Of a stretch of 64,000 bases of DNA, positions 1 to 7,669 are shown one piece after another. Every line of letters starts with the position of its first letter. Position 1 is the stretch's first letter. The notes beneath the pieces are model-generated. The model was not told where the DNA came from and did not search any database. It was given only the letters and a program-made list of their open reading frames with translations. Origin of the DNA: Flavobacterium chungbukense (GTDB lineage: Bacteria; Bacteroidota; Bacteroidia; Flavobacteriales; Flavobacteriaceae); the NCBI RefSeq assembly GCF_020805785.1, contig NZ_JAJGZV010000004.1, positions 1 through 64,000 on the forward strand. Reading direction: 5' to 3'. A program made the translations under genes and the position numbers.

Positions 1-39
1 GTATTTCTTTTTGTCTTCGCCTGTGTTTCAAAGCGGGTG

Positions 40-70
40 CAAAAGTAGAAAACTTATTTCTAAATGGCAA
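40..70 (-). promoter_or_regulatory. Leftward promoter, likely rRNA operon (nearest of three)
   Basis: On the minus strand there is a TTG (-33) at 70-68, a 20-nt spacer and a -7 element TACTTTTG at 47-40, followed by CACCCGC. This fits the Bacteroidetes promoter pattern TTG / TAnnTTTG. It is the third of three such promoters in tandem, all pointing off the left edge. The gene served is not in the window; an rRNA operon is an inference from the tandem arrangement. Confidence 0.72.
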
Positions 71-164
71 ATGTTTTTTGAAGTTTTTTTTAGAAAAATT
101 TTCATTCTCATTTCTTCTCCAAATCTACCAATCTATCAATGAACTTTCCGTGTTTTGCGGGGTG

Positions 165-195
165 CAAATGTAACATCCATTTTCAAATCTCACAA
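165..195 (-). promoter_or_regulatory. Leftward promoter, likely rRNA operon (middle of three)
   Basis: Minus strand: TTG at 195-193, 20-nt spacer, -7 element TACATTTG at 172-165, followed by CACCCCGC. Same layout and same downstream bases as its two neighbours, about 125 bp away on either side. Confidence 0.72.
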
Positions 196-286
196 GCTTT
201 TTTGAATCTTTTTTGAAAAAAAAATTTTCAGTTTCAATTCGTATGCCTGTCAGTATTTCAGTGAACGTCTTTCGTTGTTGCGGGTG

Positions 287-316
287 CAAAAGTAGCACCT
301 TTATCCAGTTAAACAA
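287..316 (-). promoter_or_regulatory. Leftward promoter, likely rRNA operon (distal of three)
   Basis: Minus strand: TTG at 316-314, 19-nt spacer, -7 element TACTTTTG at 294-287, followed by CACCCGC. The bases after the -7 box are almost the same in all three promoters, which suggests they share initiation or stringent-type control. Confidence 0.72.
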
Positions 317-650
317 GCTTTTCAAGCCTCTTTTTTTGATGTTTTTCCGGATTATTTCTTAACTCCCTGATAACGGATTCTTTACAAAGCAGATTTTTTT
401 GATGTTCCGTAGGTTTTTTCTGAATCGAGGCGCGGTTTTGCCAATTTCAAGGCTTTTTCGGATGCCCGTTTTATGGGATTTCCTGTATTCAGGGCTGTTT
501 TCTGAAGAAAATTCACCTTTAGCAAAGACAGCTTACTGCCGTTTTGATCTCCAAGCGATGCGGAAAAACTGTTTTTTCCCCCTTTCAGGGCTGCTCTTCC
601 TGCCCAAAACGTCTTTTTTTTTTCTGAAACCCCTTCTGAAAACAACTCTC
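317..650. other. Gene-free stretch upstream of the tandem promoters
   Basis: No convincing gene. Overlapping open frames exist on both strands (about 382-785), but they look like chance: no recognisable domain, low-complexity composition, and the plus-strand frame runs through a structured repeat at 651-760. The stretch is richer in G and C than the surrounding intergenic DNA. Confidence 0.4.
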
Positions 651-760
651 CTAGCCCAGATAGAAGCGGAAATCCTTTTTGTGGCGGGGTCCGCCGCAAA
701 AAGATTACTTCGTCAGTTCGCTATCGCTCGTGTGAAGCGGATAGCGGGAAACAGCTCCTT
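651..760 (+). ncRNA. Structured intergenic element, Flavo-1-like (copy 1)
   Basis: Shares a 5' block (CTAGCCCnGATAGnAGnGG then AAATCCTTTTT) and a 3' block (GCGGGAnnAGnTCCT) with a second copy at 10673-10765. Between the blocks the bases differ but still pair: here the stem is CTTTTTGtGGCGG with CCGCCgCAAAAAG. Conserved ends with a compensating stem suggest a structured RNA. It resembles what I remember of the Flavo-1 motif of Bacteroidetes, a name I could not verify here. Confidence 0.5.
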
Positions 761-789
761 ATTATATATAAGAAACATAAGGTAAGCAT

Positions 790-811
790 GAGACGCACTG
801 CAGTGCGTCTC
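790..811. repeat. 22-bp perfect palindrome
   Basis: Reads GAGACGCACTG followed by its exact reverse complement CAGTGCGTCTC, with no loop. It lies in a gene-free stretch between the structured element at 651-760 and the terminator at 859-890. From memory this kind of palindrome is a dispersed REP-like repeat in flavobacteria. Confidence 0.6.
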
Positions 812-858
812 TACCGAAAATTGGGGAATTATTATTCTCTACATATATGTGCAAAAAC

Positions 859-890
859 AAACCCGACAGGTTTTGATAAACTGTCGGGTT
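859..890 (-). terminator. Terminator of the monooxygenase gene
   Basis: Stem AACCCGACAG / CTGTCGGGTT around an 11-nt loop. On the minus strand it is followed by TTGTTTTTG, and it sits 35 bp past the stop codon of the minus-strand gene at 925-1941. Confidence 0.65.
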
Positions 891-924
891 AGTCGAATGA
901 AATTTAATCTTATATATAATATAC

Positions 925-1941
925 TTATATATGTATACTTTGATTTAAGCTATCGATTACTTCTTTTGTGATCTGAATGCTTTTCAATTTTGCTTCATGG
1001 TTGAAAATTGGGCTCGTTACCATAAGTTCGTCGATTTGTGCATAGTTAATAAACTTTCTCAAATCTGTTATTAATTGTTCTTTGTTTCCTGTAATTGTTC
1101 CACCTGTCATTTGATTTACGTGGAAACGTTCTGTCTCATTCATAATATCATCTAATGATGGAACTGGAGGCTGTAATCCTTTACGATCGTTTCTAATTAA
1201 ATTTAAAAACATTTGATACAAGCTTGTAGATAATAATTCTGCTTCTTCATTGGTATCTGCTGCTATAATATTCAGACAAGCCATTGTTTTTGGTTTGTCT
1301 AAAAATTCTGAAGGCTGGAAGTTTTCGCGGTAAAATTCAAATGCCTGAATCATGAGCTTTGGCGCAAAGTGTCCGGCGAAAGCGTAAGGCAATCCATAAG
1401 CGGCAGCCAAAGCGGCACTGTCCATACTCGATCCCAGAATCCATATTGGAACTTTTAAGCCTTCGGCTGGGAAAGCACGTACTTTTCCTGTTGCGTTTTC
1501 ACTTGAAAAATACTCTTGAAGCTTACTCACGTTTTGTGGAAAACGCTGTGCTTGTTCAAAAAAGTCTTTTCTAATAGCTTCGGCAGTTGGCTGATCTGTT
1601 CCTGGTGCTCTTCCTAAACCCAAGTCAATTCTATTTGGATAAAGTGTTTCTAGAGTTCCAAATTGTTCTGCTACTACTAAAGGAGAATGATTTGGCAACA
1701 TAATTCCTCCTGAACCTACGCGAATATTATGGGTTTGACTAGCTATATAACCAATCAAAACAACTGTTGCCGTACTCGCAACATGTGCCATATTGTGATG
1801 TTCTGCCAACCAAATTCTTTTATATTCTAATTTGTCGGCTAATTGCGCAATGTCTTTTGTTTTTTGAAATGTTTTTGTTGCATCACTATCTTGATTGATA
1901 ATGGCAAGTTCTAATATTGAGACTGAAATTGGTTTTTTCAT
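925..1941 (-). CDS. LLM-class flavin-dependent oxidoreductase
   Basis: A 338-residue protein of the bacterial luciferase-like monooxygenase family, single-component MsnO8/YhbW type. Such enzymes are soluble (beta/alpha)8 barrels that use reduced FMN; the substrate cannot be read from the sequence. Visible marks are the N-terminal SILELA strand, the WLAEHHN motif around residue 44, the VGSGGIMLPNHSP segment and DLGLGRAPGTD in the middle, and ILGSSMDSAALAA further on. Length is normal for the family. The ATG at 1941 is preceded by a -7 box only about 20 bp away, so the leader is very short. It stands alone, ending at a hairpin terminator, so context gives no clue to pathway. Confidence 0.9.
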   Translation of the reverse strand: MKKPISVSILELAIINQDSDATKTFQKTKDIAQLADKLEYKRIWLAEHHNMAHVASTATVVLIGYIASQTHNIRVGSGGIMLPNHSPLVVAEQFGTLETLYPNRIDLGLGRAPGTDQPTAEAIRKDFFEQAQRFPQNVSKLQEYFSSENATGKVRAFPAEGLKVPIWILGSSMDSAALAAAYGLPYAFAGHFAPKLMIQAFEFYRENFQPSEFLDKPKTMACLNIIAADTNEEAELLSTSLYQMFLNLIRNDRKGLQPPVPSLDDIMNETERFHVNQMTGGTITGNKEQLITDLRKFINYAQIDELMVTSPIFNHEAKLKSIQITKEVIDSLNQSIHI

Positions 1942-1960
1942 ATAAATTAAGGCTAAAATG

Positions 1961-1968
1961 CAAAATTA
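1961..1968 (-). promoter_or_regulatory. -7 element for the monooxygenase gene
   Basis: TAATTTTG on the minus strand followed by C, matching TAnnTTTG. No clear TTG at the -33 distance. Transcription would start about 13 bases before the ATG at 1941. Confidence 0.5.
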
Positions 1969-2041
1969 AGTCATTTATATGAATGCATTCCACTTTCTTC
2001 TGTTAAGAGATTTATAATATTTGTAACTACAACTATCACCA

Positions 2042-3250
2042 CTACAATTGTATAAAAATCAATTTATGATTCGATTTGCCGTCATCTTTTATTGAAAGTT
2101 CTTTATTCGATTCGATTTCAAATCTAGAAGAGGTTTCAACATTTAATGAAATATCTCGATTTCTAAAAATTTCAGGAATATCAGGAAGCTGAATTGTTAC
2201 GATTACTTCTTTGTTCTTTTGTTTGAAATTGATTTTAATTCGATCTCTCAGCCAAATATATTCATAAACTTCTTGCCATGGCGCCATCCAAATTGAATCG
2301 TTTCCTTTTAATCCATATTTATTTTGAAGTGTAGTCATATAATATTTAAACTCTGGGAAACGCATACTAAGATTCCACAAGTTTCCGTTTCCTGTTCCAT
2401 GTGTAAATTCATTATACCAAATTGGGTTAGGCAATTTTGCAATTGAATCTACGGTTTTTAGAAAACGATCCATGGTCTTAAAAGTCGTTGTATCTTTTGA
2501 ACTCAACACAAAAGTTCGAGCGGTAATCATTTTAGCTAAATCTATTTTTGAATATACTTTTAAAATTGGACCAACACCTGTGTAAGATGCTACAGACAAA
2601 TGACCGTTTGCTAATGCATTTTTCTCATATTCGTAACGGTAATTTGGGTCTCCTTCTCCTCCAGGAACCACAAAATGAGACATAGTAAAATCTAGATTGT
2701 GTTTAATAGAAGCTGTATTTTCGGTTACCTCTGTTAAGAAATTGGTTCCAGGTTTTGTGAAATGATGAAAACTATGATTTAAAATATCCCATCCAGCATT
2801 GTACATTTCTTTTACCTCTGACCAAGAAAGATGCCCTCGATTCTTTGGCAGATCACCAATAGAAGCTCCGTTGATTGCTAATCCTAATTTGAACGGAATT
2901 TTATTCCCCATTCCATCTGAATAAAATAGTCCTTCTGAAATTGTTCCGTCTCCTCCTTGATCGATTTTCCACTCATTAATAGAAGAGCTACTTATCTTAC
3001 CGCCATTCAATAATGGAAATGCAGTCAAATAAGCCGACCTGTACCCATCGTCGAGAGTAAAACTATACGCGAAATGTTTGTTGTACTTTAAAGGAGAAAC
3101 TGCAATTTTGATTTTGTCTGTCGACTTTAGTTTTATTTTGAATGAAATAGTTTTCGATTTGGAAGAATCTTTTTTAATAATTTCGTTTGAAAAACTAGTA
3201 AAACTACCAATTATTACAGCAGTTATTAAAAGGATAATTCGTTTAGACAT
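2042..3250 (-). CDS. Secreted polysaccharide-deacetylase-like protein
   Basis: A 402-residue protein with an N-terminal signal peptide (about residues 1-21, hydrophobic core IILLITAVIIGSF). It carries the marks of a NodB-type carbohydrate esterase: FTLDDG at residues 64-69, supplying the paired aspartates 67-68, and HSFHH at 159-163, supplying two metal-binding histidines. Between these is an insertion larger than in classical NodB domains, and the C-terminal ~60 residues look like a beta-rich add-on. Family knowledge suggests metal-dependent removal of acetyl groups from a polysaccharide in the periplasm or outside the cell; the substrate is unknown. It is transcribed alone, divergently from the regulator gene at 3413. 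Confidence 0.75.
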   Translation of the reverse strand: MSKRIILLITAVIIGSFTSFSNEIIKKDSSKSKTISFKIKLKSTDKIKIAVSPLKYNKHFAYSFTLDDGYRSAYLTAFPLLNGGKISSSSINEWKIDQGGDGTISEGLFYSDGMGNKIPFKLGLAINGASIGDLPKNRGHLSWSEVKEMYNAGWDILNHSFHHFTKPGTNFLTEVTENTASIKHNLDFTMSHFVVPGGEGDPNYRYEYEKNALANGHLSVASYTGVGPILKVYSKIDLAKMITARTFVLSSKDTTTFKTMDRFLKTVDSIAKLPNPIWYNEFTHGTGNGNLWNLSMRFPEFKYYMTTLQNKYGLKGNDSIWMAPWQEVYEYIWLRDRIKINFKQKNKEVIVTIQLPDIPEIFRNRDISLNVETSSRFEIESNKELSIKDDGKSNHKLIFIQL

Positions 3251-3371
3251 AATTTTTAGCGGTTTATTTTCGATTTAAAAATACATTTCTTTTTGAAAAC
3301 AAAATTTTAAAACTGAATATACCATTAAAAATAATTTGTTCCGAATCAAAAAAGCGAACTAATTTAAAACC

Positions 3372-3379
3372 TAAATTTG
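3372..3379 (+). promoter_or_regulatory. -7 element for the NtrC-type regulator
   Basis: TAAATTTG, matching TAnnTTTG, 33 bp before the ATG at 3413. No convincing -33 TTG at the right distance. Confidence 0.45.
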
Positions 3380-3412
3380 TACATCAAATTTGGTTTTAGC
3401 TTAACTGTAAAA

Positions 3413-4762
3413 ATGACACACAAAATTTTAATTATAGACGACGAAGAAAAACTGAGAAGTCTGCTGGCACGCATTATAAAATCGGAAGGATTTGAAGTTA
3501 TCGAAGCAAAAGATTTAAAATCAGGTTTTAAGAAATTAGAACAAACCGAAATTGATGTTGTCTTATGTGATGTTAAACTTCCGGACGGAAATGGTGTTGA
3601 TTTTCTACAAAACATAAAAGGAAGTTTTCCTTTAACAGAAGTTATTCTTTTAACCGCTTTCGGGAATATTCCTGATGGCGTTCAAGCAATGAAAAATGGT
3701 GCTTTTGATTATATTGTAAAAGGTGACGATAACGATAAAATTATTCCGCTTCTTTATAAAGCTGTTGAAAAAGTGCATTTGCAAAAGAAAGTAGAACAAC
3801 TTGAAAAACGCATTAATGACAAATATTCTTTTAGTACCATTATCGGAAAATCAAAAGGAATTGAACAGGTTATTGATTTAGCTCAAAAAGTAGCCCAAAC
3901 CGATTCGACTGTTTTATTGACAGGTGAAACTGGAACTGGAAAAGAAGTTTTTGCGCAGGCTATTCATGAAAACAGCAATCGTGTTGGAAAATCTTTTGTG
4001 GCATTAAACTGCAGCACCTTCAGCAAGGAAATTTTAGAAAGTGAACTTTTTGGTCATAAACAAGGTGCTTTTACCGGAGCTTTAAAAGATAAAAAAGGTT
4101 TTATTGAAGAAGCCAATGGCGGTACTTTATTTCTGGACGAAATTGGAGAAATGCCGATTGATCTTCAGGCGAAATTATTGCGTGTTTTAGAAACTTCAGA
4201 ATATATTCCTGTTGGAGATACGACTCCAAAAAAGTCAAATTTTAGATTAATTGCGGCTACAAATCGAGATTTAAAGGAAGAAAGTGAAGCACACCGTTTT
4301 CGTTCAGATTTATATTTTCGTTTGAATATTTTCGAAATTAAACTGCCTTCATTACGAGAAAGAATTAAAGATATTCCTGTATTGACAAATTATTTCGTTA
4401 AACAGTTTTCTGAAAAAACAAATAAAAAAACATTAACAATCAGCGAAGATTTTCTGCAGAAATTAGAAAACTATTCTTGGCCAGGAAATATCCGTGAACT
4501 TAAAAATATTATCGAAAGATCGGTTATTTTGAGTAATGGAGATACTTTAACTTCAGATGTTTTACCTTATGAAATGCAGCATCAAGTGGAGAAAACTACC
4601 AAATCAATGTCGGCTTTCTCGATGCAGAGTGTTGAAAAACTGCATATCCAGAAAGTTTTAAATTATACAAAAGGAAATAAGGCGGAAACAGCGAGATTAT
4701 TAGAAATTGGAATTGCGACTTTGTATAGAAAGTTGGAAGAATATGGGATTGAAAAAAATTAA
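3413..4762 (+). CDS. NtrC-family sigma-54-dependent response regulator
   Basis: A 449-residue activator with three domains: receiver (Asp9, Asp10, phospho-acceptor Asp53 in LCDVKLPD, Lys103), AAA+ ATPase (Walker A GETGTGKE 171-178, GAFTGA loop 218-223 that contacts sigma-54, Walker B TLFLDE 238-243), and a Fis-type helix-turn-helix at about 410-445. The ATG at 3413 is chosen because homology begins at MTHKILIIDD; upstream codons in frame are not family-like. It points at the kdp genes about 370 bp downstream, and two orphan sensor genes follow kdpC, so it probably controls potassium uptake in place of the OmpR-type KdpE. That role is inferred from position only. Confidence 0.93.
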   Translation: MTHKILIIDDEEKLRSLLARIIKSEGFEVIEAKDLKSGFKKLEQTEIDVVLCDVKLPDGNGVDFLQNIKGSFPLTEVILLTAFGNIPDGVQAMKNGAFDYIVKGDDNDKIIPLLYKAVEKVHLQKKVEQLEKRINDKYSFSTIIGKSKGIEQVIDLAQKVAQTDSTVLLTGETGTGKEVFAQAIHENSNRVGKSFVALNCSTFSKEILESELFGHKQGAFTGALKDKKGFIEEANGGTLFLDEIGEMPIDLQAKLLRVLETSEYIPVGDTTPKKSNFRLIAATNRDLKEESEAHRFRSDLYFRLNIFEIKLPSLRERIKDIPVLTNYFVKQFSEKTNKKTLTISEDFLQKLENYSWPGNIRELKNIIERSVILSNGDTLTSDVLPYEMQHQVEKTTKSMSAFSMQSVEKLHIQKVLNYTKGNKAETARLLEIGIATLYRKLEEYGIEKN

Positions 4763-4800
4763 ATTTCAATTTCAATGGCAATTTCAATATCGATTTTTAA

Positions 4801-4965
4801 AAGCTTCGGAGAAGCGACATATTTATAGAAAAATAATTTAACCGCATTGATTAAAAGCTCCAGCGGAGCGACACCCACACAATCTAAAAAAATATGTCAC
4901 CCCGCTGGGGTTCTGATAACATGGTTTCATTATTTTTCTATAAATATGTCGCTTCTCCGAAGCTT
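4801..4965. repeat. 37-bp perfect inverted repeat cassette
   Basis: Arms at 4801-4837 and 4929-4965 are exact reverse complements (37 of 37), with a 91-bp centre. The arms carry the core GCGACATATTTATAGAAA. The centre holds a second imperfect pair, CTCCAGCGGAG and CCCCGCTGGGG. No protein is encoded. It resembles dispersed flavobacterial repeats known to me by their ATATTTATAGAAA core. It occupies most of the gap between the regulator and the kdp genes. Confidence 0.85.
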
Positions 4966-4985
4966 AAATAACATATCAAAACGAG

Positions 4986-5016
4986 AAAAGCTTATCAAAA
5001 TGATAGGCTTTTTTTA
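4986..5016 (+). terminator. Hairpin with T-run upstream of kdp
   Basis: AAAGCTTATCA, loop AAA, TGATAGGCTTT, then a run of T. It would stop transcripts coming from the regulator gene, so the kdp genes need their own promoter. Confidence 0.6.
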
Positions 5017-5132
5017 TGCTTGATTTTTGGCACAAAACCACATTCCTTTTATTGACAGCACTTTAGCTATAACTTAACTTTTTCGGAACATATTTTGGCA
5101 TAAGGAGGAAGAACATTAAAAATTCATTCCAA

Positions 5133-5414
5133 ATGAAAAATCAAGTAACCTCAATCTACAAACAAGCCGAACGGTTTGCTGAGATAACCAAAAAATCTAT
5201 TATTTCTGGAAACATCGTTCGAGCAAAAAAATGCTTGGCACTTGCTGAACGTCTATTTATAACCGGAAGCATCGAAACTAAAAATGCCATTTCTAATGTG
5301 TATGTTTTTTCGGTTTCTTCTTTTATGGAAGTGCGTCACTGCAATATTTCACATCTTTTTCCACAAACACTTAAAGCGGAATATATCAAGCAGGTTAATG
5401 CTTCGGGAGTCTAA
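5133..5414 (+). CDS. Small conserved-looking protein preceding kdp
   Basis: A 93-residue protein I do not recognise. It is predicted soluble with no signal peptide; the first 55 residues look alpha-helical (QAERFAEITKKSI, AKKCLALAERLF), with a Cys at 49 and another at 71 in VRHCNISHLF. Position, directly before the kdpF-kdpA start and in the same direction, suggests co-transcription and a role linked to Kdp, but no domain supports that. A purine-rich GGAGGAAG lies about 22 bases before the ATG, too far to act as a Shine-Dalgarno. Two TTGGCA boxes sit 38 and 106 bases upstream. Confidence 0.7.
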   Translation: MKNQVTSIYKQAERFAEITKKSIISGNIVRAKKCLALAERLFITGSIETKNAISNVYVFSVSSFMEVRHCNISHLFPQTLKAEYIKQVNASGV

Positions 5415-5509
5415 AAAGTTTAATCGGTTAACTGTTTAATCGTTTAATCGCTCCAAAACAATCTAAAATCTGTCCCGATGCTTCGGGACTAAAATCTAAA
5501 ATAAATCCT

Positions 5510-5593
5510 ATGATCACTTTTCTTTTACTCGGGCTAGCCGTTGTGCTCTTTGCCATTTGTTTTCTCTCTGTTGAATTTTTTGAAAAAATATAA
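5510..5593 (+). CDS. 27-residue membrane peptide before kdpF
   Basis: A very short frame, ATG to TAA, encoding MITFLLLGLAVVLFAICF followed by LSVEFFEKI. It is one hydrophobic helix with a charged C-terminal end, the same plan as KdpF, and ends 3 bases before the kdpF start. KdpF normally ends in a P-E-x-F-like tail, which this peptide lacks. It may be a second KdpF-like subunit or a leader peptide. The tight spacing and lack of other coding signal support translation; the function is inferred. Confidence 0.6.
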   Translation: MITFLLLGLAVVLFAICFLSVEFFEKI

Positions 5594-5596
5594 ATC

Positions 5597-5674
5597 ATGA
5601 CCGCACTATTTATTATTTCAATCGCCGTTTTCGTGTATTTGGTTTATGTACTAATCAAACCCGAAAAATTTTAA
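5597..5674 (+). CDS. kdpF: KdpF, small subunit of the potassium ATPase
   Basis: A 25-residue peptide: MTALFIISIAVFVYLVYVLI then KPEKF. One transmembrane helix followed by the typical KdpF tail (Y-L-V-Y-x-L-x-x-P-E-x-F). In the Kdp complex KdpF lies in the inner membrane and stabilises KdpA. It starts 3 bases after the stop of the previous peptide and lies 74 bp before kdpA, matching the usual kdpFABC order. Confidence 0.82.
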   Translation: MTALFIISIAVFVYLVYVLIKPEKF

Positions 5675-5748
5675 AATATGAATTTTTAGAATTTAAGATT
5701 GTCTCAAAGAAATCTAAAATCTAAAATCAACAATCTAATATTAAATAT

Positions 5749-7470
5749 ATGAACACAGAATTATTAGGCGTCATTGGTATTTTTATCCTAACCATTGTTT
5801 TAGCGATTCCTTTAGGAAAATATATTGCTAAAGTTTATTTGGGAGATAAAACACTTCTTGACCCGATTTTCAATCCAATTGAAAAATTTATCTTTAAAAT
5901 CAGCGGTATTAATTCCACTGAAGAAATGAACTGGAAACAGCACTTAAAAGCACTTTTAAGTATCAATATGGTTTGGTTTTTTCTTTGCTTTTTTGTCTTA
6001 TTGTTTCAAGGATCTTTACCTCTTAACCCGGATAATAATCCCTCTCTGACGCCTGATCTGGCTTTTAATACGGCTATTTCATTTTTAGTCAATTGTAACT
6101 TACAGCATTATTCAGGCGAAAGCGGAGTTTCTTACCTTTCACAAATCGTCTTGATGTTTCTTCAATTTGTTTCTGCTGGTATCGGAATGGCTGCTGCCGC
6201 TATGATTTTTACAGCAATGAAAGAAAGAACAACAGAAAAATTGGGTAATTTTTATAATTATTTCATCAAAAGCTGTACTCGTATTTTATTACCCCTTTCT
6301 GCAATTGTAGCTGTTTCGCTAGTATTTAGCGGAACTCCAATGACTTTTGAAGGTAAAAATGCTATTACAACACTTCAAGGTGATCATGTAGAAGTTTCTC
6401 GCGGGCCAGCCGCAGCATTTATTGCTATCAAACATATTGGTACAAATGGCGGTGGATTTTTTGGAGCCAACTCAGCGCATCCATTAGAAAACCCAACTTA
6501 TTTTACGAATGGAGTTGAACTTTGGGCGCAGATGATTATTCCGTTTGCAATGATTTTTGCTCTTGGATTTTTCCTAAACAAAAGAAAACTGTCGAATATC
6601 ATATTTGGTGTAATGACGGTTGGTTTCTTACTCTTGGTTATTCCAACAGTTATAAGCGAAATCAACGGAAATCCTGCTATCGAAAAAATGGGTATTGCGC
6701 AGGTAACCGGAGCGATGGAAGGAAAAGAAGTTCGGTTTGGCCCAGCAATGTCAGGTTTCTGGAGTATTGCTACAACCGTAATTTCTACAGGTTCTGTAAA
6801 CAGTATGCACGATAGTTCAATGCCAATGTCTGGCGCTATGCAGCTATTATCTATGATGGTAAATGCCTTTTATGGCGGTTGCGGTGTTGGTATTCTAAAC
6901 TATTATATTTTCATTATTCTGGCTGTATTTATCTCCGGTTTAATGGTTGGTCGAACTCCTGAATTTTTAGGAAAGAAAATCGAAGCGCGGGAAGTAAAAA
7001 TTGCTGCTTTTATCGCCATTCTTCATCCTTTATTAATATTAGCCGGAACTGCTTTAGCATCTTATTTTGCTGCGCATGACACTGCAATGGGTTATTGGTT
7101 TAACGGAAATGCAACAGGCTGGTTAAACAATCCCGGTAATCACGGATTTTCAGAAATGTTATACGAATACACTTCCAGTGCTGCCAATAACGGTTCTGGT
7201 TTTGAAGGATTGGGAGATAATAATCCGTTTTGGAATATCACTACGGGAATTGTGTTACTGCTAAGCCGTTTTATTCCAATCATTGGTCCATTGGCAATTG
7301 CAGGTTTATTGGCAGGTAAAAAATACATTCCAGAAAGTGCAGGAACTTTAAAAACAGATACCTCAATTTTCGGAATCATGACTTTTGCCGTAATCGCAAT
7401 TATCGCTGCTTTATCATTCTTCCCAGCGTTGGCTTTAGGTCCATTGGCAGAATTCTTTACTTTAAAATAA
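5749..7470 (+). CDS. kdpA: KdpA, potassium-binding subunit of the K+ ATPase
   Basis: A 573-residue integral membrane protein of the superfamily of K+ transporters, with about ten helices. It forms the selective K+ path of the KdpFABC pump in the inner membrane. The four filter regions are visible: NCNLQHYSGE, GTNGGGFFGANSAHP, GGCGVGILN and AANNGSGFEG. Length agrees with the family (about 560). The first filter has Cys where many KdpA proteins have Thr. Followed by kdpB after a 200-bp spacer that holds an inverted repeat, which is unusually long for a kdp operon. Confidence 0.97.
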   Translation: MNTELLGVIGIFILTIVLAIPLGKYIAKVYLGDKTLLDPIFNPIEKFIFKISGINSTEEMNWKQHLKALLSINMVWFFLCFFVLLFQGSLPLNPDNNPSLTPDLAFNTAISFLVNCNLQHYSGESGVSYLSQIVLMFLQFVSAGIGMAAAAMIFTAMKERTTEKLGNFYNYFIKSCTRILLPLSAIVAVSLVFSGTPMTFEGKNAITTLQGDHVEVSRGPAAAFIAIKHIGTNGGGFFGANSAHPLENPTYFTNGVELWAQMIIPFAMIFALGFFLNKRKLSNIIFGVMTVGFLLLVIPTVISEINGNPAIEKMGIAQVTGAMEGKEVRFGPAMSGFWSIATTVISTGSVNSMHDSSMPMSGAMQLLSMMVNAFYGGCGVGILNYYIFIILAVFISGLMVGRTPEFLGKKIEAREVKIAAFIAILHPLLILAGTALASYFAAHDTAMGYWFNGNATGWLNNPGNHGFSEMLYEYTSSAANNGSGFEGLGDNNPFWNITTGIVLLLSRFIPIIGPLAIAGLLAGKKYIPESAGTLKTDTSIFGIMTFAVIAIIAALSFFPALALGPLAEFFTLK

Positions 7471-7500
7471 CAATTCATTTTTCAATGCTGAAAACATTTT

Positions 7501-7636
7501 AAACACATAGAAACATAGTCTTTTCTTTATCTAAAAAAGAAAATCAAAAGAAACTAGTTTCTAACACATAGCTATGTGAATGTATGCAAGTGAAACGCCT
7601 TTACCACAAAGTAAAAATCTATGTCTCTATGTGTTT
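7501..7636. repeat. Inverted-repeat cassette between kdpA and kdpB
   Basis: Arms at 7501-7518 (AAACACATAGAAACATAG) and 7619-7636 (CTATGTCTCTATGTGTTT) pair at 17 of 18 positions around 100 bp. No coding capacity. If transcribed it would form a long stem inside the kdp message. Confidence 0.7.
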
Positions 7637-7669
7637 AAAAAAAATCAGTTAAACAAAATAATATAAAAA

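Noticed and set aside
382-785. Open frames of 105 and 128 codons on opposite strands
   Set aside because: They overlap each other, have low-complexity composition and no domain, and the plus frame runs through the structured repeat at 651-760.
5020-5105. Sigma-54 promoter (TTGGCAC) upstream of kdp
   Set aside because: The -24 half is good at 5027-5033 and fair at 5095-5100, but neither has a GC pair at the -12 position. Mentioned in the Kdp finding but not called as a feature.
5102-5111. Shine-Dalgarno AAGGAGGAAG for the gene at 5133
   Set aside because: It ends about 22 bases before the ATG, too far for pairing to place the start codon, and no in-frame start codon lies at a working distance.
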